Part shown: positions 1 to 8,413 of the stretch, one piece after another
Layout: each line of letters starts with the position of its first letter
How positions within the stretch are numbered: position 1 is the first letter of the stretch
Origin: DASPFV01 sp035620975
GTDB lineage: Bacteria; Acidobacteriota; Vicinamibacteria; Vicinamibacterales; 2-12-FULL-66-21
Direction: 5' to 3'
DNA: 33,035 nucleotides
Assembly: GCA_035620975.1 (NCBI GenBank)
Contig: DASPFV010000288.1
Location: forward strand, 1-33,035
Made by a program: the position numbers and the translations under genes
The notes under the pieces: generated by a model
Database searches by the model: none
What the model saw: the letters and a program-made list of their open reading frames with translations, nothing else
What the model was told of the DNA's origin: nothing

Positions 1-846
1 CGTCCACTCGAGCTCCCAGTACGGGCACGGCTCCTCGAAGGCGGCGTAGCCGGCATCCTCGAGCCGTCGTCCCATCGCGATGGCCAGGTCTGGCGTGTAG
101 CAGCTGTTCGCATCGGCGTGAAGGGCGACGTCCGGCCCGACGGCCTTGCGCACGGCCGGGATGATCGCCTCGCTCCGTCCGGGCGCCGCGTCGCGATTAC
201 GGCCGCCAGGAGTGCCCAGCCGGATCTTGAAGGACCTGCAGCCGACCTGGTCGCGGATGCGCACCAGCCGCGCGGCCTCGTCGGCGGGGCTGATGTCGCG
301 TCGCATGCTCGAGCCGTACGCCGGCAGCGGCCGCACGGATCCTCCGAGCAGACCAGCCACCGGTTTGCCGGTGATCTGGCCGTAGAGATCCCACAGAGCG
401 GTGTCGACGCCCGCCAGCGCGCGACACAGGAACGACCACGGGTACTTCAGCTGCGCGTCGATCACGGCATCGTTGATGGCGTCGATCTCGCTGATGTCCC
501 GACCGACGACCAGCCGCGCGATCAGGCGATGGAGCACCTCCGCCGAGATGTCGGCTTCGTACGGGGCAACCTGCCCCCAGCCGGTCCTCCCGTCGCTGGC
601 GGTGATCCGCACGAGCGCCAGCGACTCGCGGCGGAACGTCTCGATCGACTTCACGGTGAGGCCGCGCGGCACGACCGCCCACTCCCGGTAGCCGGGTGTC
701 CGGCCCAGGTACCCATAGGGGCCGCTGCCCGGCGGCCGGGCAGCCGCCTGAACGGAGGCCCCGAGGCGGGCGAGCGACGGTGCGGCCGCGGTCAGCGCGG
801 CGCCGCTGGCAATCTCGGTCATGAACCGGCGACGTGTGCGAGTCAT
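1..846 (-). CDS. Mandelate racemase/muconate lactonizing enzyme family protein, Tat-exported (3' end beyond window)
   Basis: The frame runs from an ATG at 846 to the window edge, giving 282 residues without a stop; the C-terminal part lies outside. The N-terminus carries a twin-arginine-like signal (RRRF at residues 5-8, then an Ala-rich stretch to about residue 36), so the enzyme is probably exported folded. The enolase-superfamily capping domain covers roughly residues 60-180 and the TIM barrel begins after it. Visible active-site features are a KIR motif (K207-R209, the KxK-type position), the first metal ligand in DAN (D245) and the second in EEP (E271/E272). Family members abstract a proton alpha to a carboxylate, as sugar-acid dehydratases or racemases. 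Substrate cannot be read from the fragment; an aldonate dehydratase would suit the sugar-oxidising genes further right, but that is inference. Confidence 0.85.
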   Translation of the reverse strand, partial: MTRTRRRFMTEIASGAALTAAAPSLARLGASVQAAARPPGSGPYGYLGRTPGYREWAVVPRGLTVKSIETFRRESLALVRITASDGRTGWGQVAPYEADISAEVLHRLIARLVVGRDISEIDAINDAVIDAQLKYPWSFLCRALAGVDTALWDLYGQITGKPVAGLLGGSVRPLPAYGSSMRRDISPADEAARLVRIRDQVGCRSFKIRLGTPGGRNRDAAPGRSEAIIPAVRKAVGPDVALHADANSCYTPDLAIAMGRRLEDAGYAAFEEPCPYWELEWT

Positions 847-942
847 GGGGGTCTCCCGGCGACGCTCGACACTGTAGCGGTCCGGGCAGGCTGTCCACAA
901 GTGCGCGCGGTTGGCCGACTGGCCGACGTCAGCGGGGATGCA

Positions 943-999
943 GATAGCCGGCACGGGCGACGGCCGACCCGCGCGGTGACGGGGCCGACGCCGGCTATC
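943..999. terminator. 10-bp perfect inverted repeat at the end of arsR
   Basis: GATAGCCGGC at 943-952 is the exact reverse complement of GCCGGCTATC at 990-999, separated by 37 bases. The right arm overlaps the arsR stop codon (995-997). The position just at and beyond the end of arsR fits a transcription-end or mRNA-stabilising structure, but the loop is long and there is no T-run, so a factor-binding site is also possible. Confidence 0.35.
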
Positions 1000-1369
1000 C
1001 TCGACGGCGCTCCCGGCGCAGCTCGCGGAGGAGCCCCGTCGACGTGCCCAGGCGGTTATCGAAGATCCGGCGGGCGACGTCGAGCAGCGCGCCGACGAGC
1101 GGGTCGCGCAGGGCGTAGCGCACCGACACCCCTTCCTTCTGCGCCGACACGACGCCCTGGTGGCGCAGCACCGCCAGCTGCTGGGAGACGACCGGCTGGT
1201 CCAGGCCGAGTTTCTCCTGCAGTTCCTGCACCGTGCGCCCGCCGCGCACCAGGATCTCGAGGAGGCGGATCCGGGTCGGATGCGCCAGGGCGCGGAAGAA
1301 CTGCGCCTTGAACACCTGGAGCTCGCCCGCCGCGATCGGCCGCTCACGCCTGCCTCGTTTCGCTCGCAT
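995..1369 (-). CDS. ArsR-family winged-helix repressor, divergent from the dab operon
   Basis: A 124-residue ArsR/SmtB-type regulator. The typical 'FFRALAHPTRIRLLEIL' opening helix is followed by the recognition helix region DQPVVSQQLAVLRHQG and the beta-wing VVSAQKEGVSVRYAL. The protein has no cysteine, so it cannot be a thiolate metal sensor or a disulfide redox switch; the signal is probably something else. An upstream ATG at 1399 is in frame, but the best promoter (-35 TTGAAT at 1404-1409, 17-bp spacer, -10 TATATT at 1381-1386, minus strand) would start transcription near 1374. The ATG at 1369 is therefore chosen, giving an almost leaderless message. Divergence from dabA and an operator-like dyad between them suggest it represses itself and the dab genes. 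Similar cysteine-free ArsR proteins are, from memory, often near SulP or DUF2309 carbon transporters. Confidence 0.85.
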   Translation of the reverse strand: MRAKRGRRERPIAAGELQVFKAQFFRALAHPTRIRLLEILVRGGRTVQELQEKLGLDQPVVSQQLAVLRHQGVVSAQKEGVSVRYALRDPLVGALLDVARRIFDNRLGTSTGLLRELRRERRRG

Positions 1370-1370
1370 T

Positions 1371-1409
1371 ATGTGTATGTAATATAGTAATATTCTCATA
1401 CATATTCAA
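1371..1409. promoter_or_regulatory. arsR/dab intergenic operator and promoter
   Basis: Only 53 bases separate the two divergent genes and they are strikingly AT-rich. An inverted repeat with 9-base arms and one mismatch (ATGTGTATG at 1371-1379, CATACATAT at 1397-1405) encloses a second dyad AATAT-AGTA-ATATT (1381-1394); both centre on 1387-1388. The dyads cover the minus-strand promoter TTGAAT (1404-1409), 17 bases, TATATT (1381-1386). A plus-strand -10 for dabA could be TATAGT (1383-1388) or TATTCT (1391-1396), without a convincing -35. A repressor bound here would block both directions. Confidence 0.65.
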
Positions 1410-1422
1410 GTTCACGTCGCCG

Positions 1423-4395
1423 ATGCCCCCCGACGCCAGCTCACCGGACCATCCCCTGATGCGCATCCTCGACCGGGTGGCACACCTGCTCCCGGCGCAG
1501 GGCCCCATCAGCATCTTCATCCACCACAACACGCTCCACGCCTTCGAGCACCTGCCGTTCGAGGAGGCCGTCGAGGAGGCCGCCATCCGGCTGGGGCGTG
1601 AGCCGTATCTCGACGAGTCGCGGTACCGCGACAAGCTGGCCTCCGGCCGCATCCGCCCCAGGGATGTCGAGGCCCTGCTCGCCGAGGACCTGGGCGCTGG
1701 CGCGGCGGAGCCCGTGGCGGGCGTCGGACCACGGCTCGATCTCTGGCGCGCGGTGGTGCTCCACGGCATTCCCGCCGCCGCGGGGCGCGAGCTGTCGTGG
1801 ATCCTCGAAGAGACGGACGCGCTGGCGCGCTTCCGCACCGACATCCCGGCGGGCGCGCGGGCGGCCGCAGCCGCCATGCGCGAGCCAGCCGATCGCGCGG
1901 ACGACGAACGGCAGGCTGTGCGCCGGCTGTGGGACGCGTGCCTCGAGGCCGTGCGGCGAACCGACGCCCTGCCGACCCCTGCGCCGCCGGTGCCGGTTCG
2001 CCATCGCGACTGGCTGCTCGCCGTGCACGGCATCGACACCGATGCCTGGATCCATCCGCCCCTGATTCGATTCCTGGCCGGCTACCTCGATCAGGGCCTC
2101 GCGCACTGGGCCATGCCCGGCAGGGAGCAGGGCATCCACGGCTGCTTCCTGGAGCTCTACCGCACGCCCCTGGCGGTGCAGTGCGGCCGCTGGGCCCGGA
2201 CGCTCCCCGGCCTGGTCGCCGACGACCATGCCGCCGGCCGGAGCGCGCTCGACTCCATCGCTCACTCCCTTGCTCACCTCGGTGTGGGAGCAGACGAGTG
2301 CGAGGATTATGTGGGCGCCGAGCTGCTGGCCTTGCGGGGATGGGCCGGCATCGTGCGACAGATCGAAGAGCGGCCCGACCGCGTGCCCGCACGGGACCTC
2401 ACCGTGACGCTGCGCGGGTACCTCGCGGTCCGCCTGCTGTTCGAACGCGCGGCACTCGACGACGCCGCGCGACAGTGCGTGTTCGAAGGCCCGTTGTCGG
2501 CGTTCCGGGACTGGCTGCGGCCTCGCCTCCCCGTCGCAGCGGCCCCCACCCCGACCGAACGCGCGTGGCCGCTCTTTCATGTCGCGCAGCTCTGCGGCCT
2601 CGATCCGTCGATCGTGGAGCAGTGGACGCCGGGGCACGTGCGCGACCTCGAATCCGAGCTGCGGCGGCTCGACGGTGTGCGCCGGCGCCGCATTCTGCAC
2701 CAGGCGTTCGAGCGGGCGATCCGTCATCGCCTGTACGACGCCCTCGTGCACCACGGGCCGCCGGCGCCCTCCCCCGCGCCCGCATTCCAGGCCGTCTTCT
2801 GCCTCGATGAGCGGGAGGAGTCGTTCCGCCGCCACCTGGAGGAGATCGAGCCGGCCTGCGAGACGTTCGGCACTGCCGGTTTCTTCAACGTGGCGATGTA
2901 CCACCAGGGCGTGACGGACGCCCATCCGCGGCCGCTCTGTCCCGTCGCCATCCGCCCCACCCACTACGTGGCCGAAATCGAGGCCGGCGAGAGTCGGCTG
3001 CTGCAGCGGACACGGCGTCTGCACAGGCGCGCCGTCGGCTTCCTCGGCTACAACGTGCATCTGGGGAGCCGGCTGCCGATGCGCGGCGCCGTGCTGATGA
3101 CGGCGTTCGGCTGGCTGGCCCTGGTTCCGCTCGTTCTGCGTGTGCTCTTCCCGCAGCTCTCGTCACGATGGCGACGCATTCACCAGGCGCCGTTCGGCAC
3201 CACGCGGACCCGCCTGCACCTGGATCGCCAGGACGAGGCGCCGCCCATCGGGCGGTATTCCGGCTTCACCGTGCGGGAGATGGCGGATATCGTCCGTCGC
3301 GTTCTGGAAGACACCGGCCTCCGCGATCGCCTCTCGCCGCTCGTCCTCGTCATCGGTCACGGTTCGATCAGCCTCAACAATCCTCACGAATCCGCGCACG
3401 ACTGTGGCGCGTGCGGCGGCGGGCGGGGTGGACCCAACGCTCGCGCCTTCGCGCAGATGGCCAACGACCCGCGCGTCAGGCAGCTGCTGGCCAGCGAGGG
3501 GCTGTCGGTCGACGCCGCGACCTGGTTCGTCGGAGGCCAGCGGAACACCTGCAACAACGAGGTGACGCTCTTCGACGACGACCTCGTGCCGGAGTCGTTC
3601 AGGCCGCTGCTGGGCCAGGCCGCGGACGCGATTGAGGCCGCACGGCGCCGCGAGGCGCACGAACGGTGCCGCAGGTTCGATGGCGTTCCCCGCTGGTATC
3701 CCCCGGCGGTGGCGCTCGCTCACGTGGAGGGACGCGCCGACGATCTGGCGCAGCCGCGTCCCGAGTACGGCCACGCCACCAATGCGTTCTGCATCGTCGG
3801 CCCCAGAGCGCGCACGCGCGGCTTGTTCCTCGACCGGCGCGCGTTCCTCGTCTCCTACGATCCGTCGCGCGACCATCAGGGCGCGATCCTCGCCCGCATA
3901 CTGGCCGCCGTCGTCCCGGTCGTCGCCGGGATCAATCTCGAGTACTACTTCAGCTACGTCGACCCGGTCGGATACGGCTGCGGCACCAAGCTGCCGCACA
4001 ACGTGACGGCGCTCCTCGGCGTCATGGATGGTGCGCAGAGCGACCTCCGCACGGGCCTCCCGTGGCAGATGGTCGAGATCCACGAACCTGCGCGCCTGTC
4101 GATCGTGGTGGAGAGCACGCGCGATCGCCTGCTGCGCATCGTGGAGGCCAATCCGGCCATCGAACGGCTGGTGCGGCACCGCTGGATCTGGCTTGCCTGC
4201 CTCGACGCGGAGTCCGGCACGTTGTGGGAGCTTCGCGCCGGCGGCTTCGTGGCGCACACGACCGAACACACCCTCCTGGTGGTCAGCGGCGATTCAGCGG
4301 CGTGGTACCAGGGCAAACGCGGGTTCCTGCCTCCAGTGGCACTTCGCCGCGAGCCGGCGGCCCCGAAAGCCGACGAGCACGGAGCCTGGAGATGA
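1423..4395 (+). CDS. dabA: DabA-type inorganic carbon transporter subunit (DUF2309/UPF0753)
   Basis: A 990-residue DUF2309 protein. In characterised DAB complexes DabA is a beta-carbonic-anhydrase-like cytoplasmic subunit that, coupled to a proton-conducting membrane partner, hydrates CO2 one way and so accumulates bicarbonate. Expected zinc-site residues are all present: C460 and D462 in CLDER, H646 in GHGS, and C661 in the stretch NNPHESAHDCGACGG. The H-C spacing (15) equals that described for Halothiobacillus DabA (H524, C539). Other family signatures are FIHHNTLHAFEHLPF near the N-terminus and SDLRTGLPWQMVEIHEP near the C-terminus. It is the first gene of an operon: its stop overlaps the next start as ATGA (4392-4395). 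The start at 1423 follows the divergent regulatory region directly. Length is somewhat above typical DabA proteins (about 800-1000). Confidence 0.93.
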   Translation: MPPDASSPDHPLMRILDRVAHLLPAQGPISIFIHHNTLHAFEHLPFEEAVEEAAIRLGREPYLDESRYRDKLASGRIRPRDVEALLAEDLGAGAAEPVAGVGPRLDLWRAVVLHGIPAAAGRELSWILEETDALARFRTDIPAGARAAAAAMREPADRADDERQAVRRLWDACLEAVRRTDALPTPAPPVPVRHRDWLLAVHGIDTDAWIHPPLIRFLAGYLDQGLAHWAMPGREQGIHGCFLELYRTPLAVQCGRWARTLPGLVADDHAAGRSALDSIAHSLAHLGVGADECEDYVGAELLALRGWAGIVRQIEERPDRVPARDLTVTLRGYLAVRLLFERAALDDAARQCVFEGPLSAFRDWLRPRLPVAAAPTPTERAWPLFHVAQLCGLDPSIVEQWTPGHVRDLESELRRLDGVRRRRILHQAFERAIRHRLYDALVHHGPPAPSPAPAFQAVFCLDEREESFRRHLEEIEPACETFGTAGFFNVAMYHQGVTDAHPRPLCPVAIRPTHYVAEIEAGESRLLQRTRRLHRRAVGFLGYNVHLGSRLPMRGAVLMTAFGWLALVPLVLRVLFPQLSSRWRRIHQAPFGTTRTRLHLDRQDEAPPIGRYSGFTVREMADIVRRVLEDTGLRDRLSPLVLVIGHGSISLNNPHESAHDCGACGGGRGGPNARAFAQMANDPRVRQLLASEGLSVDAATWFVGGQRNTCNNEVTLFDDDLVPESFRPLLGQAADAIEAARRREAHERCRRFDGVPRWYPPAVALAHVEGRADDLAQPRPEYGHATNAFCIVGPRARTRGLFLDRRAFLVSYDPSRDHQGAILARILAAVVPVVAGINLEYYFSYVDPVGYGCGTKLPHNVTALLGVMDGAQSDLRTGLPWQMVEIHEPARLSIVVESTRDRLLRIVEANPAIERLVRHRWIWLACLDAESGTLWELRAGGFVAHTTEHTLLVVSGDSAAWYQGKRGFLPPVALRREPAAPKADEHGAWR

Positions 4396-5759
4396 CTCTC
4401 GGCGTGCCGGGCATTCCTCTGACCGTGCTCGTCTTGGCAGGGGTCGGATCGCCTGCACTCCTGCTAGCGGTGCTGGGCGGCGCGTCGTTGCTTGGTCGTC
4501 CCCTGCCCGAGCGCTGGACCGGACCGATCGCCGCCACCGCGATGACCCTCGCGTGCGCGGCACTGGCGGCGGCGTTCGCGGTGCACGGAATGGCGGGGAC
4601 GGGCACCCGGCTCCTGTCGTACGGCGCCTGGTCGTCGTCGCACGAAGGCGGCATCGCGTTCGAATTCCTGGTCGATGGACTCTCGCTGGCGTTCGCGGCG
4701 CTCTCGACCGCCATCGCCGGGGTCGTCTCCGCGTTCTCGAATCGCTACCTGCACCGGGAGGCGGGCTACAACCGCTATTTCGTGCTGCTCGGCATGTTCG
4801 TCACGGGCATGCTGCTGGTGGCGCTCGCCGGGAACGTCTCGGTGCTCTTCATCGGGTGGGAGCTCGTCGGTCTCAGCTCGGCGCTCCTCGTCGCATTCTT
4901 CCAGGAGCGGCCGGCGGCGGTGTCGAACGCGTTTCGCGTGGCGGCGGTCTACCGCATCAGCGACGCCGCGATGCTGTCAGCCGCAGTACTGCTGCGGCAC
5001 GTCGCGGGCACCGACAGCCTGTCGCTGCTCTTCGGCGGCGCGGCGCCCGTCGCCGGGCTGACCGCCACGAACGCCACGATGATCGCCATCCTCCTCATCG
5101 TGGCCGTCGCCGGCAAGAGCGCCTTGCTGCCGTTTGCGGGCTGGCTGCCGCGGGCGATGGAGGGGCCCACGCCCTCGAGCGCCGTCTACTACGGCTCGCT
5201 CTCCATTCACGCCGGATGCTTTCTGCTGCTGCGCGCGGCGCCGCTGCTCGAACAGGCACCCGCGGCACGGATCCTTGCCGGCGGCCTGGGCGCGGCGACC
5301 GCCCTGTTTGCGGGGACCACGCTGCGCGTCCAGAGCGACGTCAAGTCGTCGCTCGCCTACGCGTCGCTCACGCAGGTGGGCCTCATCGTCACCGAAATCG
5401 CGCTCGGCTGGTACACGCTCGCGTTCGTTCACCTGGCCGGGCACGCCTGCTTCCGCCTGCTGCAGTTCCTGAGCGCCCCGAATGTGCTCCACGATCTGCA
5501 CGGACTCGCGGACGCGATCGGGGATCACGGGCGGCCCGGCGGCGGCCACCCGGGCGTGGTGGGGTCGGATCGCGTCCGGCGGCGGGTGTTCCTGATCGCG
5601 CTCGAACGCGGGTTCCTCGACAGCATGCTCGACCGTGCCGTCGTGGAGCCGTTCACGAGACTGGCGGCCCTCCTGACCCGCTTCGACCGGCGGCTGTGCG
5701 ACGCGGTGATGCCGACCCGATTGCCGGCGGGTCTCGACGGAGGCGATCGGGATGAATGA
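4392..5759 (+). CDS. dabB: DabB-like proton-conducting membrane subunit (NuoL/MrpA-like, short)
   Basis: 455 residues, mostly hydrophobic, homologous to antiporter-like subunits of complex I. The conserved charged residues of the proton path are visible: E157 in FIGWELVGLSS, K242 in AVAGKSALLPFAGWLP and K318 in DVKSSLAYASLTQVG. The 'PTPSSAVYYGS' loop and the 'HLAGHACFRLLQFL' helix follow the usual order. It ends early for a NuoL: the last core helices are missing and a charged tail (ALERGFLDSMLDRAVVEP, about residues 403-420) follows directly. The frame is open far upstream inside dabA, but the ATG at 4392 overlapping the dabA stop is the evident start. It overlaps the next gene by 8 bases, so the three proteins are probably made together and form one membrane complex. 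Confidence 0.88.
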   Translation: MTLGVPGIPLTVLVLAGVGSPALLLAVLGGASLLGRPLPERWTGPIAATAMTLACAALAAAFAVHGMAGTGTRLLSYGAWSSSHEGGIAFEFLVDGLSLAFAALSTAIAGVVSAFSNRYLHREAGYNRYFVLLGMFVTGMLLVALAGNVSVLFIGWELVGLSSALLVAFFQERPAAVSNAFRVAAVYRISDAAMLSAAVLLRHVAGTDSLSLLFGGAAPVAGLTATNATMIAILLIVAVAGKSALLPFAGWLPRAMEGPTPSSAVYYGSLSIHAGCFLLLRAAPLLEQAPAARILAGGLGAATALFAGTTLRVQSDVKSSLAYASLTQVGLIVTEIALGWYTLAFVHLAGHACFRLLQFLSAPNVLHDLHGLADAIGDHGRPGGGHPGVVGSDRVRRRVFLIALERGFLDSMLDRAVVEPFTRLAALLTRFDRRLCDAVMPTRLPAGLDGGDRDE

Positions 5760-7191
5760 CGCGCGCCTGTGGCTCGCCGGGCTCCTCGCCCTGCCCGGGC
5801 TGGTGATCGCCGCCTCCTGGCTCCACCTCGAGGTCGAACGGCTGCGACGGCTGGCGGTCGCCTCGGCGGCCGCGATGCTGCTCGGCGCGCTCGTGGTTGC
5901 GATGTCAGGCTCGCTGCGCGACTTCTCCATCCGCTCTGCTGCGCTCACCTGGGCGCCCGGCGGAGAGGACGTCATCCGGATCGACACGCTCTCGGGTGCT
6001 CTCCTGCCGTTCGCGGCGGGGCTGTGGCTGCTCACCGTCGCGGTCACGCCGCGTGCGGCGCTCGACCGCCGCGGCCTGCGGCGCACCGCTCTCGCGACGC
6101 TTTTCACGATGACGTCGTTCGTCACCGAGAGCGCCGTCGTGCTCGTGCTGTTGTGGACGGCATCGGTCTGGACGTTCCTGTCGGCGCTCGCGGATCCGGC
6201 GCACCGGTACCAACGCCGGGTCGTGGCCGTCTATCTGGGGGGCTCGACGGTGTTGTTCGCCGCGGGCGTTGCGCTGCTCGTCAGTCCTGGCGTGCAGGGC
6301 ACGACGATCGAGACGGTGGCGATCTGGCTGATCGTCGCCGCCGCTCTCGTGCGCAAGGGGATTGTCCCGGTGCACGCCTGGGTCCCGGAGGTGTTCGATC
6401 ACGGGCGACTGGGGCCCGCCATCCTGTTCAACGCACCGCAGGTTGGCGCGTACATCACTGTCGTGCTCATCGTGCCGCGAGCTTCCCCGGACGTGCTGCG
6501 GGCCATCGCGCTCCTGGCGCTCGGAACGGCGGTGTACGGGGCGGCGCTTGCGCTGGTCCAGCACAGCGCGCGACGGGCCTGCGGGTACCTGTTCATGAGC
6601 CAGTCGGCGCTGGTCATGGCCGGGCTCGACTGTACGAGCGAGGCGGCGCTGGCCGGTGGCCTCGTCGTGTGGCTCTCTGCAGGGCTGGGGTTCACGGGGC
6701 TGGCCCGCTGTGTCCTCGTCCTCGAGGCGCGCCGCGGGCGGCTGGATCTGACCCGCTATCACGGCGGCTACGATCGCATGCCGCTGCTGGCAATCAGCTT
6801 CCTGACCGTGGGCCTCGCCTGCACCGGTTTTCCCGGCACGCTCGGCTTCGTCGGCCAGGAACTGCTGGTCGACGGCGCCGTCGACGTGTTCCCGGTGATG
6901 GGATTCGCGGTGGTCATGGCCTCGGCCCTGACGGGTCTCGCCGTGCTCAGGATGTACTTCTCGCTGTTCTGCGGCCGCTCCGAGGTGCTGGCGCATCCGG
7001 GTCTGCGGCTCGGGTTGAGACCGCGTGAAGCCTGGACCTTCGTGGCGCTCGTCATCGCGCTGATCGGGCTGGGGCTCGTTCCTCGTCCGCTGGTCGACTC
7101 GCGGATGGCGGCGAGCGAGGAGATTCTGCGGCTGCGCCAGGAGCGCCTGTCATCGATTGAGGCAGCCGCAGGGAGAGTCGTCCCGCGCTGA
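5752..7191 (+). CDS. Second antiporter-like membrane subunit of the dab operon (NuoM/NuoL-like)
   Basis: 479 residues with about 13 predicted membrane helices, related to complex-I/Mrp antiporter subunits. K202 in LVRKGIVPVHAWVPEV and the late GFVGQELLV motif (about 365-373) are kept. At the TM5 position where relatives have an acidic residue (W-E-x-x-S), this protein reads LLWTASVW (133-140), so the glutamate appears to be lost. The usual lysine of the 'D-x-K-R-x-L-A-Y-S' helix is replaced by two arginines (R274, R275, in HSARRACGYLFMSQSALV). Translationally coupled to dabB by an 8-base overlap. Likely function: a second membrane module partnering DabA/DabB. A role as a separate antiporter cannot be excluded. 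No terminator is evident before the convergent gene ending at 7247. Confidence 0.82.
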   Translation: MNDARLWLAGLLALPGLVIAASWLHLEVERLRRLAVASAAAMLLGALVVAMSGSLRDFSIRSAALTWAPGGEDVIRIDTLSGALLPFAAGLWLLTVAVTPRAALDRRGLRRTALATLFTMTSFVTESAVVLVLLWTASVWTFLSALADPAHRYQRRVVAVYLGGSTVLFAAGVALLVSPGVQGTTIETVAIWLIVAAALVRKGIVPVHAWVPEVFDHGRLGPAILFNAPQVGAYITVVLIVPRASPDVLRAIALLALGTAVYGAALALVQHSARRACGYLFMSQSALVMAGLDCTSEAALAGGLVVWLSAGLGFTGLARCVLVLEARRGRLDLTRYHGGYDRMPLLAISFLTVGLACTGFPGTLGFVGQELLVDGAVDVFPVMGFAVVMASALTGLAVLRMYFSLFCGRSEVLAHPGLRLGLRPREAWTFVALVIALIGLGLVPRPLVDSRMAASEEILRLRQERLSSIEAAAGRVVPR

Positions 7192-7246
7192 TCGACCACA
7201 CCCGCTGGGTCCCGGGCGAGACACAGGAATGAACGCACCACTCCTT

Positions 7247-7783
7247 CTATTTGAGGACAATCCGCTCGGTCACCTTTCCTTGCTCAATCGATCTGACGGA
7301 GAACGCCGGGTTGCGCCGCATCCCGGTCGTGACGAACGGATCGCCGTCGAACACGATCTCGAAGATCTTCGGCGCACGTCCCGGCGCCGAGACCTCGAAG
7401 TGTATATGGGGAGGGACGCGGCTGTTCGGGTACGAACCCGGCTTCACGGTCTCGAACGACCAGGTGCCCTTCGGGTCGGATCGCAGGAACAGCTTCAGGC
7501 GAGGGTTCCGATTGTCGCTGGCCGGCTTCACGCCGTAGTACCCTTCGTGGTCGGTCTGGTAGATGTAGAGAGACGCCCCGCCTATCGGTGCGCCGTCGGG
7601 TCCCACGACCACGCCGCTCACGTTCAACGGTTGACCCGGTTCGCCCTCTGGAGCGACCCGGCCAGTCGAGGGTGCCCCGGCCGGCGCCTCGTGGACCGAC
7701 TGCGCGACGCCTGACACACCTCCGAGCGTCACGAGGAGCGCGAGCGCGAAGCGCGGAACCCGGGCACTGAGTGACTGCCGCAT
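7247..7783 (-). CDS. Exported intradiol ring-cleavage dioxygenase-like protein
   Basis: 178 residues with an N-terminal signal peptide (about residues 1-28). The beta-sandwich resembles the catalytic domain of protocatechuate 3,4-dioxygenase. All four candidate Fe(III) ligands are present: a tyrosine in DHEGYY (82/83), Y118 in KPGSYPN, and H126 and H128 in PPHIHFEV. Cytoplasmic relatives cleave catechols; exported, short, single-gene versions are common in soil bacteria and their substrates are mostly unknown. The ATG at 7783 is preferred over one at 7801 because a strong GGAGGG ribosome-binding site lies just upstream of 7783, inside the longer frame. It stands alone, convergent with the dab operon. 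Confidence 0.85.
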   Translation of the reverse strand: MRQSLSARVPRFALALLVTLGGVSGVAQSVHEAPAGAPSTGRVAPEGEPGQPLNVSGVVVGPDGAPIGGASLYIYQTDHEGYYGVKPASDNRNPRLKLFLRSDPKGTWSFETVKPGSYPNSRVPPHIHFEVSAPGRAPKIFEIVFDGDPFVTTGMRRNPAFSVRSIEQGKVTERIVLK

Positions 7784-8113
7784 GATGCCCTCCCTCCGCA
7801 CATCCTCTCATGGGCCGCCAGCTTGCGACGCCATCCGGACGATCTTGCCTGTGACCAGGCGTGGGACCGTCGAGGACGCCGCGCAGACCCGTACGGTCCT
7901 GCCGCGCAGCATCGACGGGCTTCGCAGACGTCCCAGGCCGACGGAAGGATTACCGTGGTCCAGGAGCCGCGGCCGTGGGTTGGGCGAGGCAACCGTAGCG
8001 CTCCCGGCGCCAAGTGACTGAATCGGCAGCCATCCTGGGCCGTTGGCGAGTCCATGGACTGCGCGCCGTCGGCCGTGTGTCCACACTGTTTCATGTGGGC
8101 CTCAAGAAAATGC
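7784..8113. other. 330-bp gap without a recognisable gene
   Basis: Between the dioxygenase start and the first antitoxin. Frames of 64-92 codons exist on both strands but none resembles a known protein or has a convincing start site. It should hold the promoter of the minus-strand dioxygenase. It may also contain decayed sequence, since the neighbouring toxin-antitoxin area carries another gene fragment. Confidence 0.4.
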
Positions 8114-8386
8114 GTGGAAAAACGGATTCGGATCAGAGAGTTGAAGTCGACGCTCAGTGAATGCGTTCGCGAAGTCAAATCCGGACGGACGATTGTTGTC
8201 ACGGAACATGGCCAGCCGGTCGCTTCCATCATTCCTGAAGCGATCTCGGTACGGGAGCGCATCGAGGCGTTGAGGAAGGCCGGCAGGATCGCGTGGCGTG
8301 GCAGGCGCCTGGGACCGGCAACGCCCGTGGGGAAGGGTCGCGGCGACAGAACCGTCGCCGACCTGGTCGTCGAGAACCCCGAGTGA
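8114..8386 (+). CDS. Phd/YefM-type antitoxin without an adjacent toxin
   Basis: About 90 residues. The N-terminal Phd fold is clear (RIRIRELKSTLSECVREVK, then GRTIVVTEHGQPVASIIP). The C-terminal toxin-binding tail is of the VapB-partner kind (AGRIAWRGRR, then RTVADLVVE). The frame is open from 8054 with ATGs at 8054 and 8093; the GTG at 8114 is chosen because family members begin 4-6 residues before IRELK. No strong ribosome-binding site decides it. It would bind DNA and neutralise a PIN-type toxin, but the next gene is a second antitoxin. Either its own toxin gene has been lost, or both antitoxins serve the single VapC at 8740. Confidence 0.75.
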   Translation: MEKRIRIRELKSTLSECVREVKSGRTIVVTEHGQPVASIIPEAISVRERIEALRKAGRIAWRGRRLGPATPVGKGRGDRTVADLVVENPE

Positions 8387-8413
8387 TCGCAAACGTCGAT
8401 AGCAGCGCTCTTG

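Noticed and set aside
1441..3060. Long open frame on the minus strand opposite dabA (539 codons).
   Set aside because: It mirrors dabA, lacks any recognisable domain, and long antisense frames are expected at this GC content.
4392..7191. Reading the two membrane genes as part of respiratory complex I.
   Set aside because: No other nuo gene is present, and both are translationally coupled to a DUF2309 gene with an intact DabA site.
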